Source: Oscillospiraceae bacterium (GTDB taxonomy: Bacteria; Bacillota; Clostridia; Oscillospirales; Ruminococcaceae). From it: DNA of 6,010 nt. Location: contig JAGPHI010000067.1 of NCBI GenBank assembly GCA_018055565.1, positions 1-6,010 of the forward strand. Reading direction: 5' to 3'. Below the pieces are notes generated by a model that was not told the origin of the DNA, did no database searches, and saw only the letters and a list, made by a program, of their open reading frames with translations. The position numbers and the translations under genes were made by a program. The first letter of the stretch is position 1. Each line of letters starts with the position of its first letter. Shown in pieces: positions 1 through 5,590 of this stretch.

Positions 1-694
1 CACCGAGCAAGCCAGCAGCGTGGAAGAGCTTTCCGCCACAATTGCGCAGATTACCGAGCAGGTAAACCAAAATGCGCAAAATTCCGTTAATGCCAATCAT
101 ATGGCAGATTCCACCACAAATTCTATTAGCAAAAGCAACGCGGATATGCAAAACCTTATGCACGCAATGAGTGATATCAACGAAAAATCGGCCGAAATTA
201 GTAAAATCATCAAAACCATTGAGGATATTGCATTCCAAACCAATATCCTTGCGCTAAACGCGGCTGTAGAGGCTGCGCGCGCAGGCGCCGCGGGCAAAGG
301 CTTTGCCGTGGTGGCAGACGAAGTGCGCAATTTAGCCACAAAATCCAGCGAAGCTGCCAAAAACACCACAGCGCTTATTGAAGCATCGGTTAGTGCAATT
401 AATGACGGCGTGGCCATCGCCGATAAAACCGCGCGAGAGCTTTTGCAAGTAGTAGAGGATTCAAAAACCTCTGCAACGCTCATTGCCGAAATCACCAGTG
501 CCACATCCGAGCAAGCATCCTCTTTGATGCAAATTGCGCAGGGTATCGACCAAATTTCTGCCGTGGTGCAAACCAATTCTGCCACTTCCGAGCAATCGGC
601 GGCAGCGTCCGAAGAGCTTTCCGGCCAGGCCAATTTGATGAAAGATTTGATTGCCAAATTCCGCTTAAAAGATGGCTCTACTGCAAGGGTATAG
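1..694 (+). CDS. Methyl-accepting chemotaxis protein, C-terminal signalling domain (5' partial)
   Basis: The gene enters from the left edge (first full codon at 2) and stops with TAG at 692-694, leaving about 230 visible residues. They form the long cytoplasmic coiled-coil hairpin of a chemoreceptor. The tip is unmistakable: [20 protein letters not shown] followed by [19 protein letters not shown], the family segment that contacts CheA and CheW. Glu/Gln/Ser/Ala-rich heptads such as SATSEQAS and [14 protein letters not shown] flank it and resemble methylation-helix sites for CheR and CheB. The C-terminus ([12 protein letters not shown]) has no NWETF-type CheR tether. The sensor domain, membrane segments and HAMP domain lie outside the window, so the ligand cannot be inferred. 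A GTG at 20 is in frame, but the coiled coil already reads through it, so it is not the start. No chemotaxis gene neighbours it here, so it is probably an orphan receptor. The family call is very secure. Confidence 0.96.
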   Translation, partial: TEQASSVEELSATIAQITEQVNQNAQNSVNANHMADSTTNSISKSNADMQNLMHAMSDINEKSAEISKIIKTIEDIAFQTNILALNAAVEAARAGAAGKGFAVVADEVRNLATKSSEAAKNTTALIEASVSAINDGVAIADKTARELLQVVEDSKTSATLIAEITSATSEQASSLMQIAQGIDQISAVVQTNSATSEQSAAASEELSGQANLMKDLIAKFRLKDGSTARV

Positions 695-730
695 CCGCAG
701 GCTTGCTAAAGCCAATTGTGTGCTTTATGC

Positions 731-1194
731 AAACCAATAACGCGATACCGTAGGGAACGGTCTTGACCGTTCCGACGCCTCATCACATCCGAATAGTATA
801 AACCAATAACGCGATGCTGTAGGGAACGGTCTTGACCGTTCCGACGCCTCATCACACCCGCATAGTATAAACCAACAACGCCGATGTTGTAGGGAACGGT
901 CTTGACCGTTCTGGTGCGTCATCACACCCGAATATTTTAAACCAACAACGCCGATGCTGTAGGGAACGGTCTTGACCGTTCCGACGCTCATCACATCCGA
1001 ATAGTATAAACCAATAACGCGATACCGTAGGGAACGGTCTTGACCGTTCCGACGTGTCATCACACCCGAATAGTATAAACCAACAACGCGATACCGTAGG
1101 GAACGGTCTTGACCGTTCCGACGCATCCTTGCAGCCTAATTTATATAAACCAATAACGCGATGCTGTAGGGAACGGTCTTGACCGTTCCGGCGC
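731..1194. repeat. Tandem array of seven 69-70 nt palindrome-centred repeats
   Basis: Units begin with AAACCA at 731, 800, 869, 939, 1008, 1077 and 1147, so successive spacings are 69, 69, 70, 69, 69 and 70. The last unit is cut short at about 1194. Each unit carries GGAACGGTCTTGACCGTTCC, a 20-nt palindrome with 9-nt arms, at 754, 823, 893, 963, 1031, 1100 and 1170. Only the 893 copy differs: its last C is T, leaving a G-U wobble. A variable block (ATACCG, ATGCTG or ATGTTG) precedes the core, and a link resembling CATCACATCCGAATAGTAT follows it. The array fills most of the 660-nt gap between the receptor gene and rplU. It has no T-run after the palindromes, so intrinsic termination is not obvious. 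It resembles intergenic REP-like palindromic repeats, but the exact family is unknown to me. Long minus-strand reading frames across it are repeat artefacts. Confidence 0.93.
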
Positions 1195-1208
1195 ATTTGA
1201 ATTTCATG

Positions 1209-1237
1209 ATTTGTATTCGCTTGCAGTTAATACAAAT
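1209..1237. promoter_or_regulatory. Inverted repeat upstream of the rplU promoter
   Basis: ATTTGTATT (1209-1217) and AATACAAAT (1229-1237) are perfect 9-nt inverted arms separated by 11 nt. They lie just upstream of the predicted -35 at 1243. The position would suit a protein-binding operator or activator site. An AT-rich hairpin with no function is equally possible. Regulation is inference only. Confidence 0.3.
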
Positions 1238-1242
1238 AATCC

Positions 1243-1271
1243 TTGCATTTTCTTAGCTTTTATGATACACT
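1243..1271 (+). promoter_or_regulatory. Predicted housekeeping promoter of rplU-rpmA
   Basis: A -35 element TTGCAT (1243-1248) is separated by 17 nt from a -10 element TACACT (1266-1271). A TG at 1263-1264 gives an extended -10. The expected transcription start is near 1278, about 77 nt before the rplU ATG, which leaves room for the leader described next. This is the best promoter between the palindromic array and the ribosomal genes. Confidence 0.65.
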
Positions 1272-1277
1272 ATTAAA

Positions 1278-1354
1278 GCCGCATGGTTTGGGCATCTAAG
1301 TGACGTTTACGTCCGCCTACTGGTCCAGCGAGACTTATAAAATGAGGGTTTACA
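1278..1354 (+). promoter_or_regulatory. Probable ribosomal protein L21 mRNA leader
   Basis: The untranslated region of rplU is about 77 nt and contains a GACG/CGTC stem around GACGTTTACGTC, followed by CCGCCTACTGGTCCAGCGAGAC and the GAGGG ribosome binding site at 1344-1348. Firmicutes commonly carry a structured L21 leader before rplU, thought to allow autoregulation by L21. The position, length and GACG-CGTC hairpin fit that class. I have not scored it against a covariance model, so the assignment rests on context and partial sequence resemblance. Confidence 0.5.
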
Positions 1355-1666
1355 ATGTACGCAGTTATCGTTACAGGCGGTAAGCAGTACCGCGTGGAAA
1401 AAGGCGACGTCATTTATGTCGAAAAGCTCGAGGTAAATGCCGAGGACGCTATCAGCTTTGACACTGTTTTGGCAGTGGGCGAAGATGGCAAGGTAAAGTT
1501 TGGCACTCCTACTGTTAAGGGCGCTAAGGTTACCGGCAAAGTCGTAAAAAACGGCAAAGGCAAAAAGATCAACATTCTTACCTACCGTCCCAAAAAGGAC
1601 AGCATGCGTAAGATGGGGCATCGTCAGCCGTATACCAAAATTGAGATTACCGATATTGTCGGTTAA
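1355..1666 (+). CDS. rplU: 50S ribosomal protein L21
   Basis: This 103-residue protein is full length for L21, which binds 23S rRNA in the large subunit. It opens with the family start [18 protein letters not shown]. Near the C-terminus it has the conserved basic signature [20 protein letters not shown] at about residues 75-94, which ends the beta-barrel fold and contacts rRNA. The ATG at 1355 is preceded by GAGGG at 1344-1348, six nucleotides upstream. The TAA at 1664-1666 is only 16 nt from rpmA, so the two genes are surely cotranscribed. Expression probably starts at the 1243-1271 promoter and may be tuned by the leader. The prp (ysxB) protease gene usually found directly after rplU in Firmicutes is absent. 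Confidence 0.98.
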   Translation: MYAVIVTGGKQYRVEKGDVIYVEKLEVNAEDAISFDTVLAVGEDGKVKFGTPTVKGAKVTGKVVKNGKGKKINILTYRPKKDSMRKMGHRQPYTKIEITDIVG

Positions 1667-1682
1667 GTAGGAGGGGTTTTGA

Positions 1683-1934
1683 ATGGCACATAAAAAAGGC
1701 GTAGGCTCTACTAAAAATGGTCGCGATTCCGCTGCACAGCGCTTGGGCGTTAAGCGCGGCGACGGCCAATTCGTACTCGCCGGCAACATCCTTGTTCGTC
1801 AGCGCGGTACCCATATTCATCCGGGCGAAAACGTAGGTCGCGGCAGCGACGACACCTTGTTTGCTCTTACAGACGGCAAGGTCAGCTTTGAGCGCGTTGG
1901 TCGCGACCGCAAAAAGGTCAGCATAAAGCAATAA
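1683..1934 (+). CDS. rpmA: 50S ribosomal protein L27, short form without N-terminal extension
   Basis: The product is an 83-residue L27, whose flexible N-terminus reaches toward the peptidyl transferase centre. The signature [16 protein letters not shown] at the start and [15 protein letters not shown] in the middle are diagnostic. AGGAGG at 1669-1674 lies eight nucleotides before the ATG. The codon directly before the ATG (1680-1682) is an in-frame TGA, so no upstream extension can be encoded. Most Firmicutes L27 proteins begin with a short extension of the MLxLNLQFFA type that the Prp protease removes to expose an Ala N-terminus. Here, after Met removal, the same mature end (AHKKG) would be made directly. 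The missing prp gene between rplU and rpmA agrees with this. Confidence 0.98.
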   Translation: MAHKKGVGSTKNGRDSAAQRLGVKRGDGQFVLAGNILVRQRGTHIHPGENVGRGSDDTLFALTDGKVSFERVGRDRKKVSIKQ

Positions 1935-1942
1935 TCTTTAGA

Positions 1943-1969
1943 GCCGGGCCGTTTGGCTCGGCTTTTTTT
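1943..1969 (+). terminator. Intrinsic terminator after rpmA
   Basis: GCCGGGCC (1943-1950) and GGCTCGGC (1955-1962) form an 8-bp stem with one G-U pair and a GTTT loop, followed by seven T at 1963-1969. The preceding AGA can extend the stem against the first T residues. It lies only 25 nt before obgE, so it should end or attenuate the ribosomal protein transcript. obgE would then depend on readthrough or on a promoter I cannot see. Confidence 0.88.
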
Positions 1970-1994
1970 GTCGAAAAAGAATAGGAAATGGAAT

Positions 1995-3266
1995 ATGTTT
2001 ATAGATATTGCCAAAATAAGTGTACGCGCGGGCAGCGGCGGTAATGGCGCGGTGTCGTTTCACCGCGAAAAATATGTAGCGGCAGGCGGGCCAGACGGTG
2101 GCGACGGCGGGCGCGGCGGCAACGTAGTGTTTAAGGCAGACGATAATTTGTCTACCTTGATGGATTTTCGTTATAAGCGCAAATATACGGCGCCTGCGGG
2201 CGAAGCGGGCGGCGGCAAACGATGCAGCGGCAAAGCCGCCGAGGATTTAATCATCCGTGTGCCGCGCGGCACCGTGGTGCGCGATGTGGCAACGGGCCTA
2301 ATTATGGCGGATATTTCGGGCGATGAGCCCGTTGTTATCGCGCGCGGTGGGCGCGGCGGCTGGGGCAACTCGCATTTTGCCACACCCACAAGGCAAATTC
2401 CGCGCTTTGCAAAGCCTGGCACACAGGGCGAAGCGTTTGATTTGCGTCTTGAATTAAAGCTGATTGCCGATGTGGGCTTAATCGGCTTTCCCAATGTGGG
2501 CAAAAGCACCATTCTTTCCGTTATCAGTGCTGCGCGCCCTAAAATTGCCAATTATCATTTTACCACGCTGTCTCCCGTTTTGGGCGTTGTGTCGGTAGGG
2601 CCGGAGGCCAGCTTTGTGGCGGCGGATATCCCAGGCCTTATCGAGGGCGCGGCCGAGGGCATTGGCCTCGGGCACGATTTTTTGCGCCATGTAGAGCGCT
2701 GCCGCTTGCTTTTGCATGTGGTGGATGTGTCCGGCAGCGAAGGGCGCGAGCCAAAAGAGGATTTTGCGCTCATTAATAAAGAACTGGCCGATTTTTCGCC
2801 GGAGCTTGCCAGCCGCGACCAAATTGTGCTTGGCAACAAATGCGATATCGCATCCGCAGAGCAAATTGCGGATTTTCAAGCATATGTGGAGCAGCAAGGG
2901 CTTGTATTTTTGCCGGTTTCAGCGGCTACCAATAAAGGGCTGGAACCGCTTGCGGGCCTTGTGTATCAGCGCTTGCAGGCGCTGCCGCCTGTTGTGCGCT
3001 TTGAGCCAAACTATGTGCGCCCCGAGCCAAAGGAAACCGATTCGCGCGCGTTCACCGTTACCAAATGCGAGGACGGCTCTTTTGCCATTGATGCACCGTG
3101 GCTGGAGCGCATTTTAGAGGGCAGCGATGTAGACGACTATGAAAGCTTGCAATATTTTCAGCGCCAGCTGGCGGATTCCGGCGTGTTAGAAGAGCTGGTT
3201 GCGCTTGGCGTTGTTGAGGATGACACGATTCGCATTGGCGAATATGAGTTTGATTATGTGTTCTAA
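1995..3266 (+). CDS. obg: Obg family GTPase (CgtA), 50S assembly and stress control
   Basis: This essential-type GTPase binds the 50S subunit during late assembly and links ribosome maturation to growth state. It has 423 residues, the usual length. The glycine-rich Obg fold covers about 1-158 (MFIDIAKISVRAGSGGNGA, then a GGPDGGDGG run). The G domain has G1 GFPNVGKST at 164-172, G3 DIPG at 211-214 followed by LIEGAAEGIGLG, G4 NKCD at 281-284 and G5 SAA at 309-311. The C-terminal OCT domain runs from about 353 to the end. The ATG at 1995 matches the family N-terminus and has AGGAAATGGA before it. An in-frame TTG at 1953 lies inside the terminator hairpin and is rejected. mrnC follows after 24 nt, probably in the same operon. 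Confidence 0.98.
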   Translation: MFIDIAKISVRAGSGGNGAVSFHREKYVAAGGPDGGDGGRGGNVVFKADDNLSTLMDFRYKRKYTAPAGEAGGGKRCSGKAAEDLIIRVPRGTVVRDVATGLIMADISGDEPVVIARGGRGGWGNSHFATPTRQIPRFAKPGTQGEAFDLRLELKLIADVGLIGFPNVGKSTILSVISAARPKIANYHFTTLSPVLGVVSVGPEASFVAADIPGLIEGAAEGIGLGHDFLRHVERCRLLLHVVDVSGSEGREPKEDFALINKELADFSPELASRDQIVLGNKCDIASAEQIADFQAYVEQQGLVFLPVSAATNKGLEPLAGLVYQRLQALPPVVRFEPNYVRPEPKETDSRAFTVTKCEDGSFAIDAPWLERILEGSDVDDYESLQYFQRQLADSGVLEELVALGVVEDDTIRIGEYEFDYVF

Positions 3267-3290
3267 CAGTAATTTGTAGGGGGCGTTTTC

Positions 3291-3704
3291 TTGCTTTTGG
3301 AAGCGGATAGTAAAATCGATATTCACGAACAATCGCCCATTTCTCTTGCGTTTGTGGGCGACGGCGTGTTTGAACTTTTGGTGCGCTCGCGCTTAGTTTC
3401 CACTACGCGCTTAGTGCCCAATCAATTGCATTCTAAATCGGTCAGCTATGTATGCGCGCGCGCACAAAGCGAAGCGCTAAACGGCATTATGCCAATGCTT
3501 ACCGAAGCCGAGCAAGGCATTGTGCGCCGTGGTAAAAACGCCAGCAAGGCCACCGTGGCCAAAAACGCCTCCTGTGAGGAATATCGCGCATCCACAGCCC
3601 TTGAAACGCTTTTTGGGCATTTGTATCTCACCAATCAAAATGCTCGTCTTATGGAAATTTTTGAATATATTTGGGCACATCACGGCGAAAAGGCGGAACG
3701 ATAA
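3291..3704 (+). CDS. mrnC: Mini-ribonuclease III (23S rRNA maturation)
   Basis: The 137-residue protein is a stand-alone RNase III catalytic domain without a double-stranded RNA-binding domain. In Bacillus this enzyme trims the 23S rRNA precursor stem. Recognisable motifs are SLAFVGDGVFELLVRSRL (about 18-35) with Asp24 and Glu28, RRGKNA at 79-84, and EYRASTALETLFGHLYL at 97-113, where Glu105 matches the conserved metal-binding Glu of RNase III helices. The start is a TTG at 3291, with AGGGGG at 3278-3283 seven nucleotides upstream. I see no in-frame ATG that preserves the N-terminal helix. It sits 24 nt after obg and ends just before a strong hairpin, so it closes this operon. In other Firmicutes it often neighbours cysS instead. 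Family assignment is firm. Confidence 0.94.
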   Translation: MLLEADSKIDIHEQSPISLAFVGDGVFELLVRSRLVSTTRLVPNQLHSKSVSYVCARAQSEALNGIMPMLTEAEQGIVRRGKNASKATVAKNASCEEYRASTALETLFGHLYLTNQNARLMEIFEYIWAHHGEKAER

Positions 3705-3712
3705 ATTACGAA

Positions 3713-3741
3713 AGCCCCTATGATTCACAATCATAGGGGCT
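3713..3741. terminator. Perfect 13-bp hairpin, likely shared terminator of convergent genes
   Basis: AGCCCCTATGATT (3713-3725) and AATCATAGGGGCT (3729-3741) are perfect complements around a 3-nt loop. It lies 8 nt after the mrnC stop and 14 nt after the stop end of the minus-strand gene at 3756, so it can serve both. The T-tracts on either side are short (TGTTCT on plus, TTTCG on minus), so efficiency is uncertain, but stem strength and placement argue for termination. Confidence 0.75.
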
Positions 3742-3755
3742 GTTCTGGGTTTTGA

Positions 3756-3950
3756 TTAGTTGCAGTTTTTGCTGCTTTTGTTGGAAGAAGAATTGCTGGT
3801 TTTGCTGTCGCTGGCGCCAGTGGATTTGGTTTGCGTGGTTTTGTTCTGGCTCTTTTGCTCAGAAGCGCTTGTGGTTTTGTTGGATGTTTTGTTAGACGTT
3901 TTGTTGGATGTTTTGTTCGATGCGGATTTGGCAGATTTCTTGTTGTCCAT
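3756..3950 (-). CDS. Small Lys/Ser/Asn/Thr-rich hypothetical protein with NKTS repeats
   Basis: The 64-residue product begins MDNKKSAKSASNKTSNKTSN and is almost entirely Lys, Ser, Asn, Thr and a little Ala/Gln, ending SSKNCN. It is hydrophilic, strongly basic, and has no signal peptide or membrane segment. It is probably disordered, and has a single Cys near the end. I do not recognise a family. A strong ribosome binding site (AAAGGAG, nine nucleotides before the ATG on the minus strand) and a hairpin after its stop support a real gene. Four near-identical 12-bp units encode the NKTS tetrapeptides. The composition recalls small basic proteins seen in Clostridia, some perhaps spore or nucleic-acid associated, but that is speculation. 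It is divergent from rsmF. A longer frame in another register (109 residues from 4060) lacks such a start signal. Confidence 0.68.
   Translation of the reverse strand: MDNKKSAKSASNKTSNKTSNKTSNKTTSASEQKSQNKTTQTKSTGASDSKTSNSSSNKSSKNCN
3874..3921. repeat. Four tandem 12-bp units inside the small minus-strand gene
   Basis: Units at 3874, 3886, 3898 and 3910 read GTTTTGTTGGAT, GTTTTGTTAGAC, GTTTTGTTGGAT and GTTTTGTTCGAT on the plus strand. Each encodes four residues of the NKTS type on the minus strand. The 12-nt length keeps the reading frame, so replication slippage would change protein length without breaking it. Confidence 0.9.
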
Positions 3951-4028
3951 GTTTTCTTTCTCCTTTTATCATTTGATACGATATGATGCGAGAGCTCACT
4001 GCGAAATAATCGGGCGAATTCTCTTTCA

Positions 4029-4058
4029 TAGTATCTGCCGCTTTTTGAAAGGATATTC
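4029..4058 (-). promoter_or_regulatory. Candidate minus-strand promoter resembling the sigma-G pattern
   Basis: On the minus strand GAATA (4058-4054) is followed after exactly 18 nt by GATACTA (4035-4029). The Bacillus forespore sigma-G consensus is GnATR, 18 nt, CATnnTA, so only the first base of the -10 differs. A sigma-A reading (TTGAAT, 19 nt, GATACT) is also possible. It would give a leader of about 70 nt before the ATG at 3950. The match is short and could be chance. Confidence 0.3.
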
Positions 4059-4063
4059 AAAAA
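4042..4063. promoter_or_regulatory. Perfect inverted repeat between divergent genes
   Basis: TTTTTGAA (4042-4049) and TTCAAAAA (4056-4063) are perfect 8-nt inverted arms around AGGATA. The repeat overlaps the -35 region of the rsmF promoter and the -35 region of the minus-strand candidate. A factor bound here could affect both genes. No factor is identifiable from sequence, and simple -35 symmetry may explain part of it. Confidence 0.4.
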
Positions 4064-4071
4064 ACTATAAT
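4045..4071 (+). promoter_or_regulatory. Predicted promoter of the rsmF-like gene
   Basis: TTGAAA (4045-4050) and a perfect TATAAT (4066-4071) are separated by 15 nt, shorter than ideal. TTTTGA at 4043-4048 gives a 17-nt alternative. The expected start near 4078 leaves a leader of about 19 nt containing the GGGGG ribosome binding site at 4086-4090. Confidence 0.6.
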
Positions 4072-4096
4072 CTGTCTATAAAAATGGGGGATACAG

Positions 4097-5488
4097 ATGT
4101 CTTATTTTGAACAGCGCGAGCGCGCTTTACTGGGCGATGCATATGACGTGCTGTATACCGCAAAGCAAGGCGTGTGCCGCGGCCTCACGGTGAACACCTT
4201 GCGCATGCCGCCAAAACAGCTGCATACGGCGATTGCCTTGCTTAGCCCATCGCCGTTTTGCGAAAATGCATTTGCCATTACCGACGATGCGTTTCGGGCA
4301 GGGCAGCACCCATATCACCATGCGGGTGCTTATTACGTGCAAGAGCCCAGCGCCGCTGCGCCAGCCGCCCTTTTGCAGGTGCAAAAAGGGGACAAGGTGC
4401 TCGATGTTTGCGCCGCGCCCGGCGGCAAATCGGCACAGCTTGCGGCGGCACTTGGCGGGAAAGGGCTTTTGGTAGCCAATGAATTTGTGGCCGCGCGTGC
4501 CGCAATTTTAAAAAGCAATCTTGAACGTATAGGCGCATGCAATGCAGTTATACTAAACACAGACACTGCGCATCTTGCAAAAGCCTTTCCGCTGTATTTT
4601 GATAAAATTTTGGTAGATGCGCCGTGCTCGGGCGAGGGCATGTTTCGCAAGGAGCCGCAAGCCGTGGCGCAGCATAGCGAAGCATTGGTGCACTCGTGCG
4701 CTGCGCTGGGCGCAGAAATATTGGATAATGCCGCAGCTTGCCTTGCGCCGGGCGGCACAATGGTATATTCCACCTGCACTTTTTCTGCGCAAGAAAACGA
4801 AGCGCAAATCGGCGCGTTTTTACGCCGACACACAGATTTTTATATTGTGCCGTGTGCAGTGGATTTTGGCACCAATGGCGAGCACGCGCGCAGCGCGCCC
4901 TATGATTTTTCTTGCGAATTTGCGCGGCGCATTTATCCGTGCCACGGCGGCGAGGGGCATTTTATGGCCAAGCTTTGCCGCAAAACAGATGATGATGCAA
5001 ATACCACCAGCGCGCCGTGCACCGCCAAAGCAGCGCGCCGCGCACAAAGGGCAGGGCAAAGCGCACAAAACAGTAAGCCCGAGCCTTATGCAAAGGCGTT
5101 TTTGGCGCAATATTTTCCAAAGCTTACGGCGTGCACATTGCTGCAACACAATGCGGCGATTTACCTTTTGCCCGATACACCGCTGCCCGATTTTGCAAAT
5201 CTGCATCTGCTTTGTGCGGGGGTTTTGGCGGGCAGCCTTGTAAAAAATCGGTTCGAGCCATCACATGCATTGTTTATGGCGTATGGCGCGCTTTGCGAAA
5301 ACCGCGAAATGCTGACGCTACATGACACCCGCACGCTTGCGTGGCTGCGCGGTGAAGAAATTGATGCCCTTACCGCCAAAAATGGCTATGCGGCCGTTTT
5401 GGTGGATGGAATGCCAATCGGTTTTGGAAAGATTAGCGGCGGCAAAGTAAAAAATCATTATCCAAAAGGCTTGCGCAATTTGAAATAA
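4097..5488 (+). CDS. rsmF: RsmF-like 16S rRNA m5C methyltransferase (RsmB/NOP family)
   Basis: This 463-residue SAM-dependent enzyme belongs to the NOL1/NOP2/Sun group that makes 5-methylcytosine in rRNA. The SAM-binding motif DVCAAPGGKS is at 103-112. DAPCSGEGMFRK starts at 174 with Cys177, and YSTCTFS contains Cys227. Family enzymes use these two cysteines for product release and catalysis. AGAYYVQEPSA precedes the core, as is typical. RIYPCHGGEGHFMAKL closes the catalytic domain, and an Ala/Lys/Asp-rich linker of about 35 residues follows. The C-terminal part (about 326-463, with RFEPSHALFMAYG and a GFGKISGGKVKNHYPKGLRNL end) matches the RNA-binding tail of RsmF proteins. Known RsmF enzymes modify helix 44 cytosines around 1400-1407; the exact site here is not predictable. 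The ATG at 4097 has GGGGG six nucleotides upstream. It appears to be a single-gene unit. Confidence 0.93.
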   Translation: MSYFEQRERALLGDAYDVLYTAKQGVCRGLTVNTLRMPPKQLHTAIALLSPSPFCENAFAITDDAFRAGQHPYHHAGAYYVQEPSAAAPAALLQVQKGDKVLDVCAAPGGKSAQLAAALGGKGLLVANEFVAARAAILKSNLERIGACNAVILNTDTAHLAKAFPLYFDKILVDAPCSGEGMFRKEPQAVAQHSEALVHSCAALGAEILDNAAACLAPGGTMVYSTCTFSAQENEAQIGAFLRRHTDFYIVPCAVDFGTNGEHARSAPYDFSCEFARRIYPCHGGEGHFMAKLCRKTDDDANTTSAPCTAKAARRAQRAGQSAQNSKPEPYAKAFLAQYFPKLTACTLLQHNAAIYLLPDTPLPDFANLHLLCAGVLAGSLVKNRFEPSHALFMAYGALCENREMLTLHDTRTLAWLRGEEIDALTAKNGYAAVLVDGMPIGFGKISGGKVKNHYPKGLRNLK

Positions 5489-5508
5489 TATGTGCAATAT
5501 GGTATAAT
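5480..5508 (+). promoter_or_regulatory. Near-consensus promoter straddling the rsmF stop codon
   Basis: TTGAAA (5480-5485) is followed after exactly 17 nt by a perfect TATAAT (5503-5508), with TG at 5500-5501 giving an extended -10. The -35 overlaps the last rsmF codons and the -10 is in the left arm of the first hairpin of repeat copy A. The expected start is near 5515. It would drive RNA through the repeats into the yebC gene, with a leader of about 335 nt. I see no better promoter before yebC. Confidence 0.6.
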
Positions 5509-5590
5509 AACTGCATCGCAGTTATTATTGGCCATGTGGCTCTGCCACGGCCATTTTAATCAAAAGCGCCGGCCAAAGGCCGATGCGCGA
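5497..5590. repeat. Palindromic modular repeat, copy A (three hairpins)
   Basis: Copy A aligns without gaps to copy B exactly 200 nt downstream; I count 17 differences in 94 positions. Hairpin 1 has arms ATAATAACTGC (5504-5514) and GCAGTTATTAT (5518-5528). Hairpin 2 has TGGCC, AT, GTGGC, loop TCT, GCCAC, GGCCA (5529-5553). A TTTTAATCAAAA linker follows. Hairpin 3 has GCGC, CGGCC, loop AAA, GGCCG, AT, GCGC (5566-5588). Both outer stems carry an unpaired AT. It is intergenic and noncoding. Short reading frames through it are artefacts. Confidence 0.88.

Noticed and set aside
700..713. GGCTT/AAGCC hairpin after the receptor gene as a terminator
   Set aside because: Only 5 bp and no T-run downstream.
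731..1194. CRISPR array
   Set aside because: The regular period suggested it, but whole 69-70 nt units are repeated with near-identical linkers; there are no unique spacers and no cas genes.
725..1196. Two long minus-strand reading frames with repeated RNGQDRSL and ERSRPFPT motifs
   Set aside because: They arise only because the 69-nt unit keeps a reading frame open; the 70-nt units shift the motif from one register to another, there is no ribosome binding site, and the DNA is a palindromic repeat.
1953..1994. TTG start giving a 14-residue longer Obg
   Set aside because: It lies inside the rpmA terminator hairpin and adds residues not found in the family; the ATG at 1995 gives the canonical N-terminus.
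3731..4060. 109-codon minus-strand frame overlapping the small gene in another register
   Set aside because: It lacks a good start signal, whereas the 64-codon frame has a strong AAAGGAG at the right distance; its sequence is a frame-shifted reading of the same repeats.
3760..4110. Plus-strand 116-codon frame with a Leu/Val-rich, membrane-like N-terminus
   Set aside because: It is the antisense of the Lys/Asn-rich small gene, runs through both promoters, and has no ribosome binding site.
4333..4833. Minus-strand 166-codon frame inside rsmF
   Set aside because: It is a shadow of the GC-rich coding sequence; the plus strand carries all catalytic motifs of the methyltransferase.
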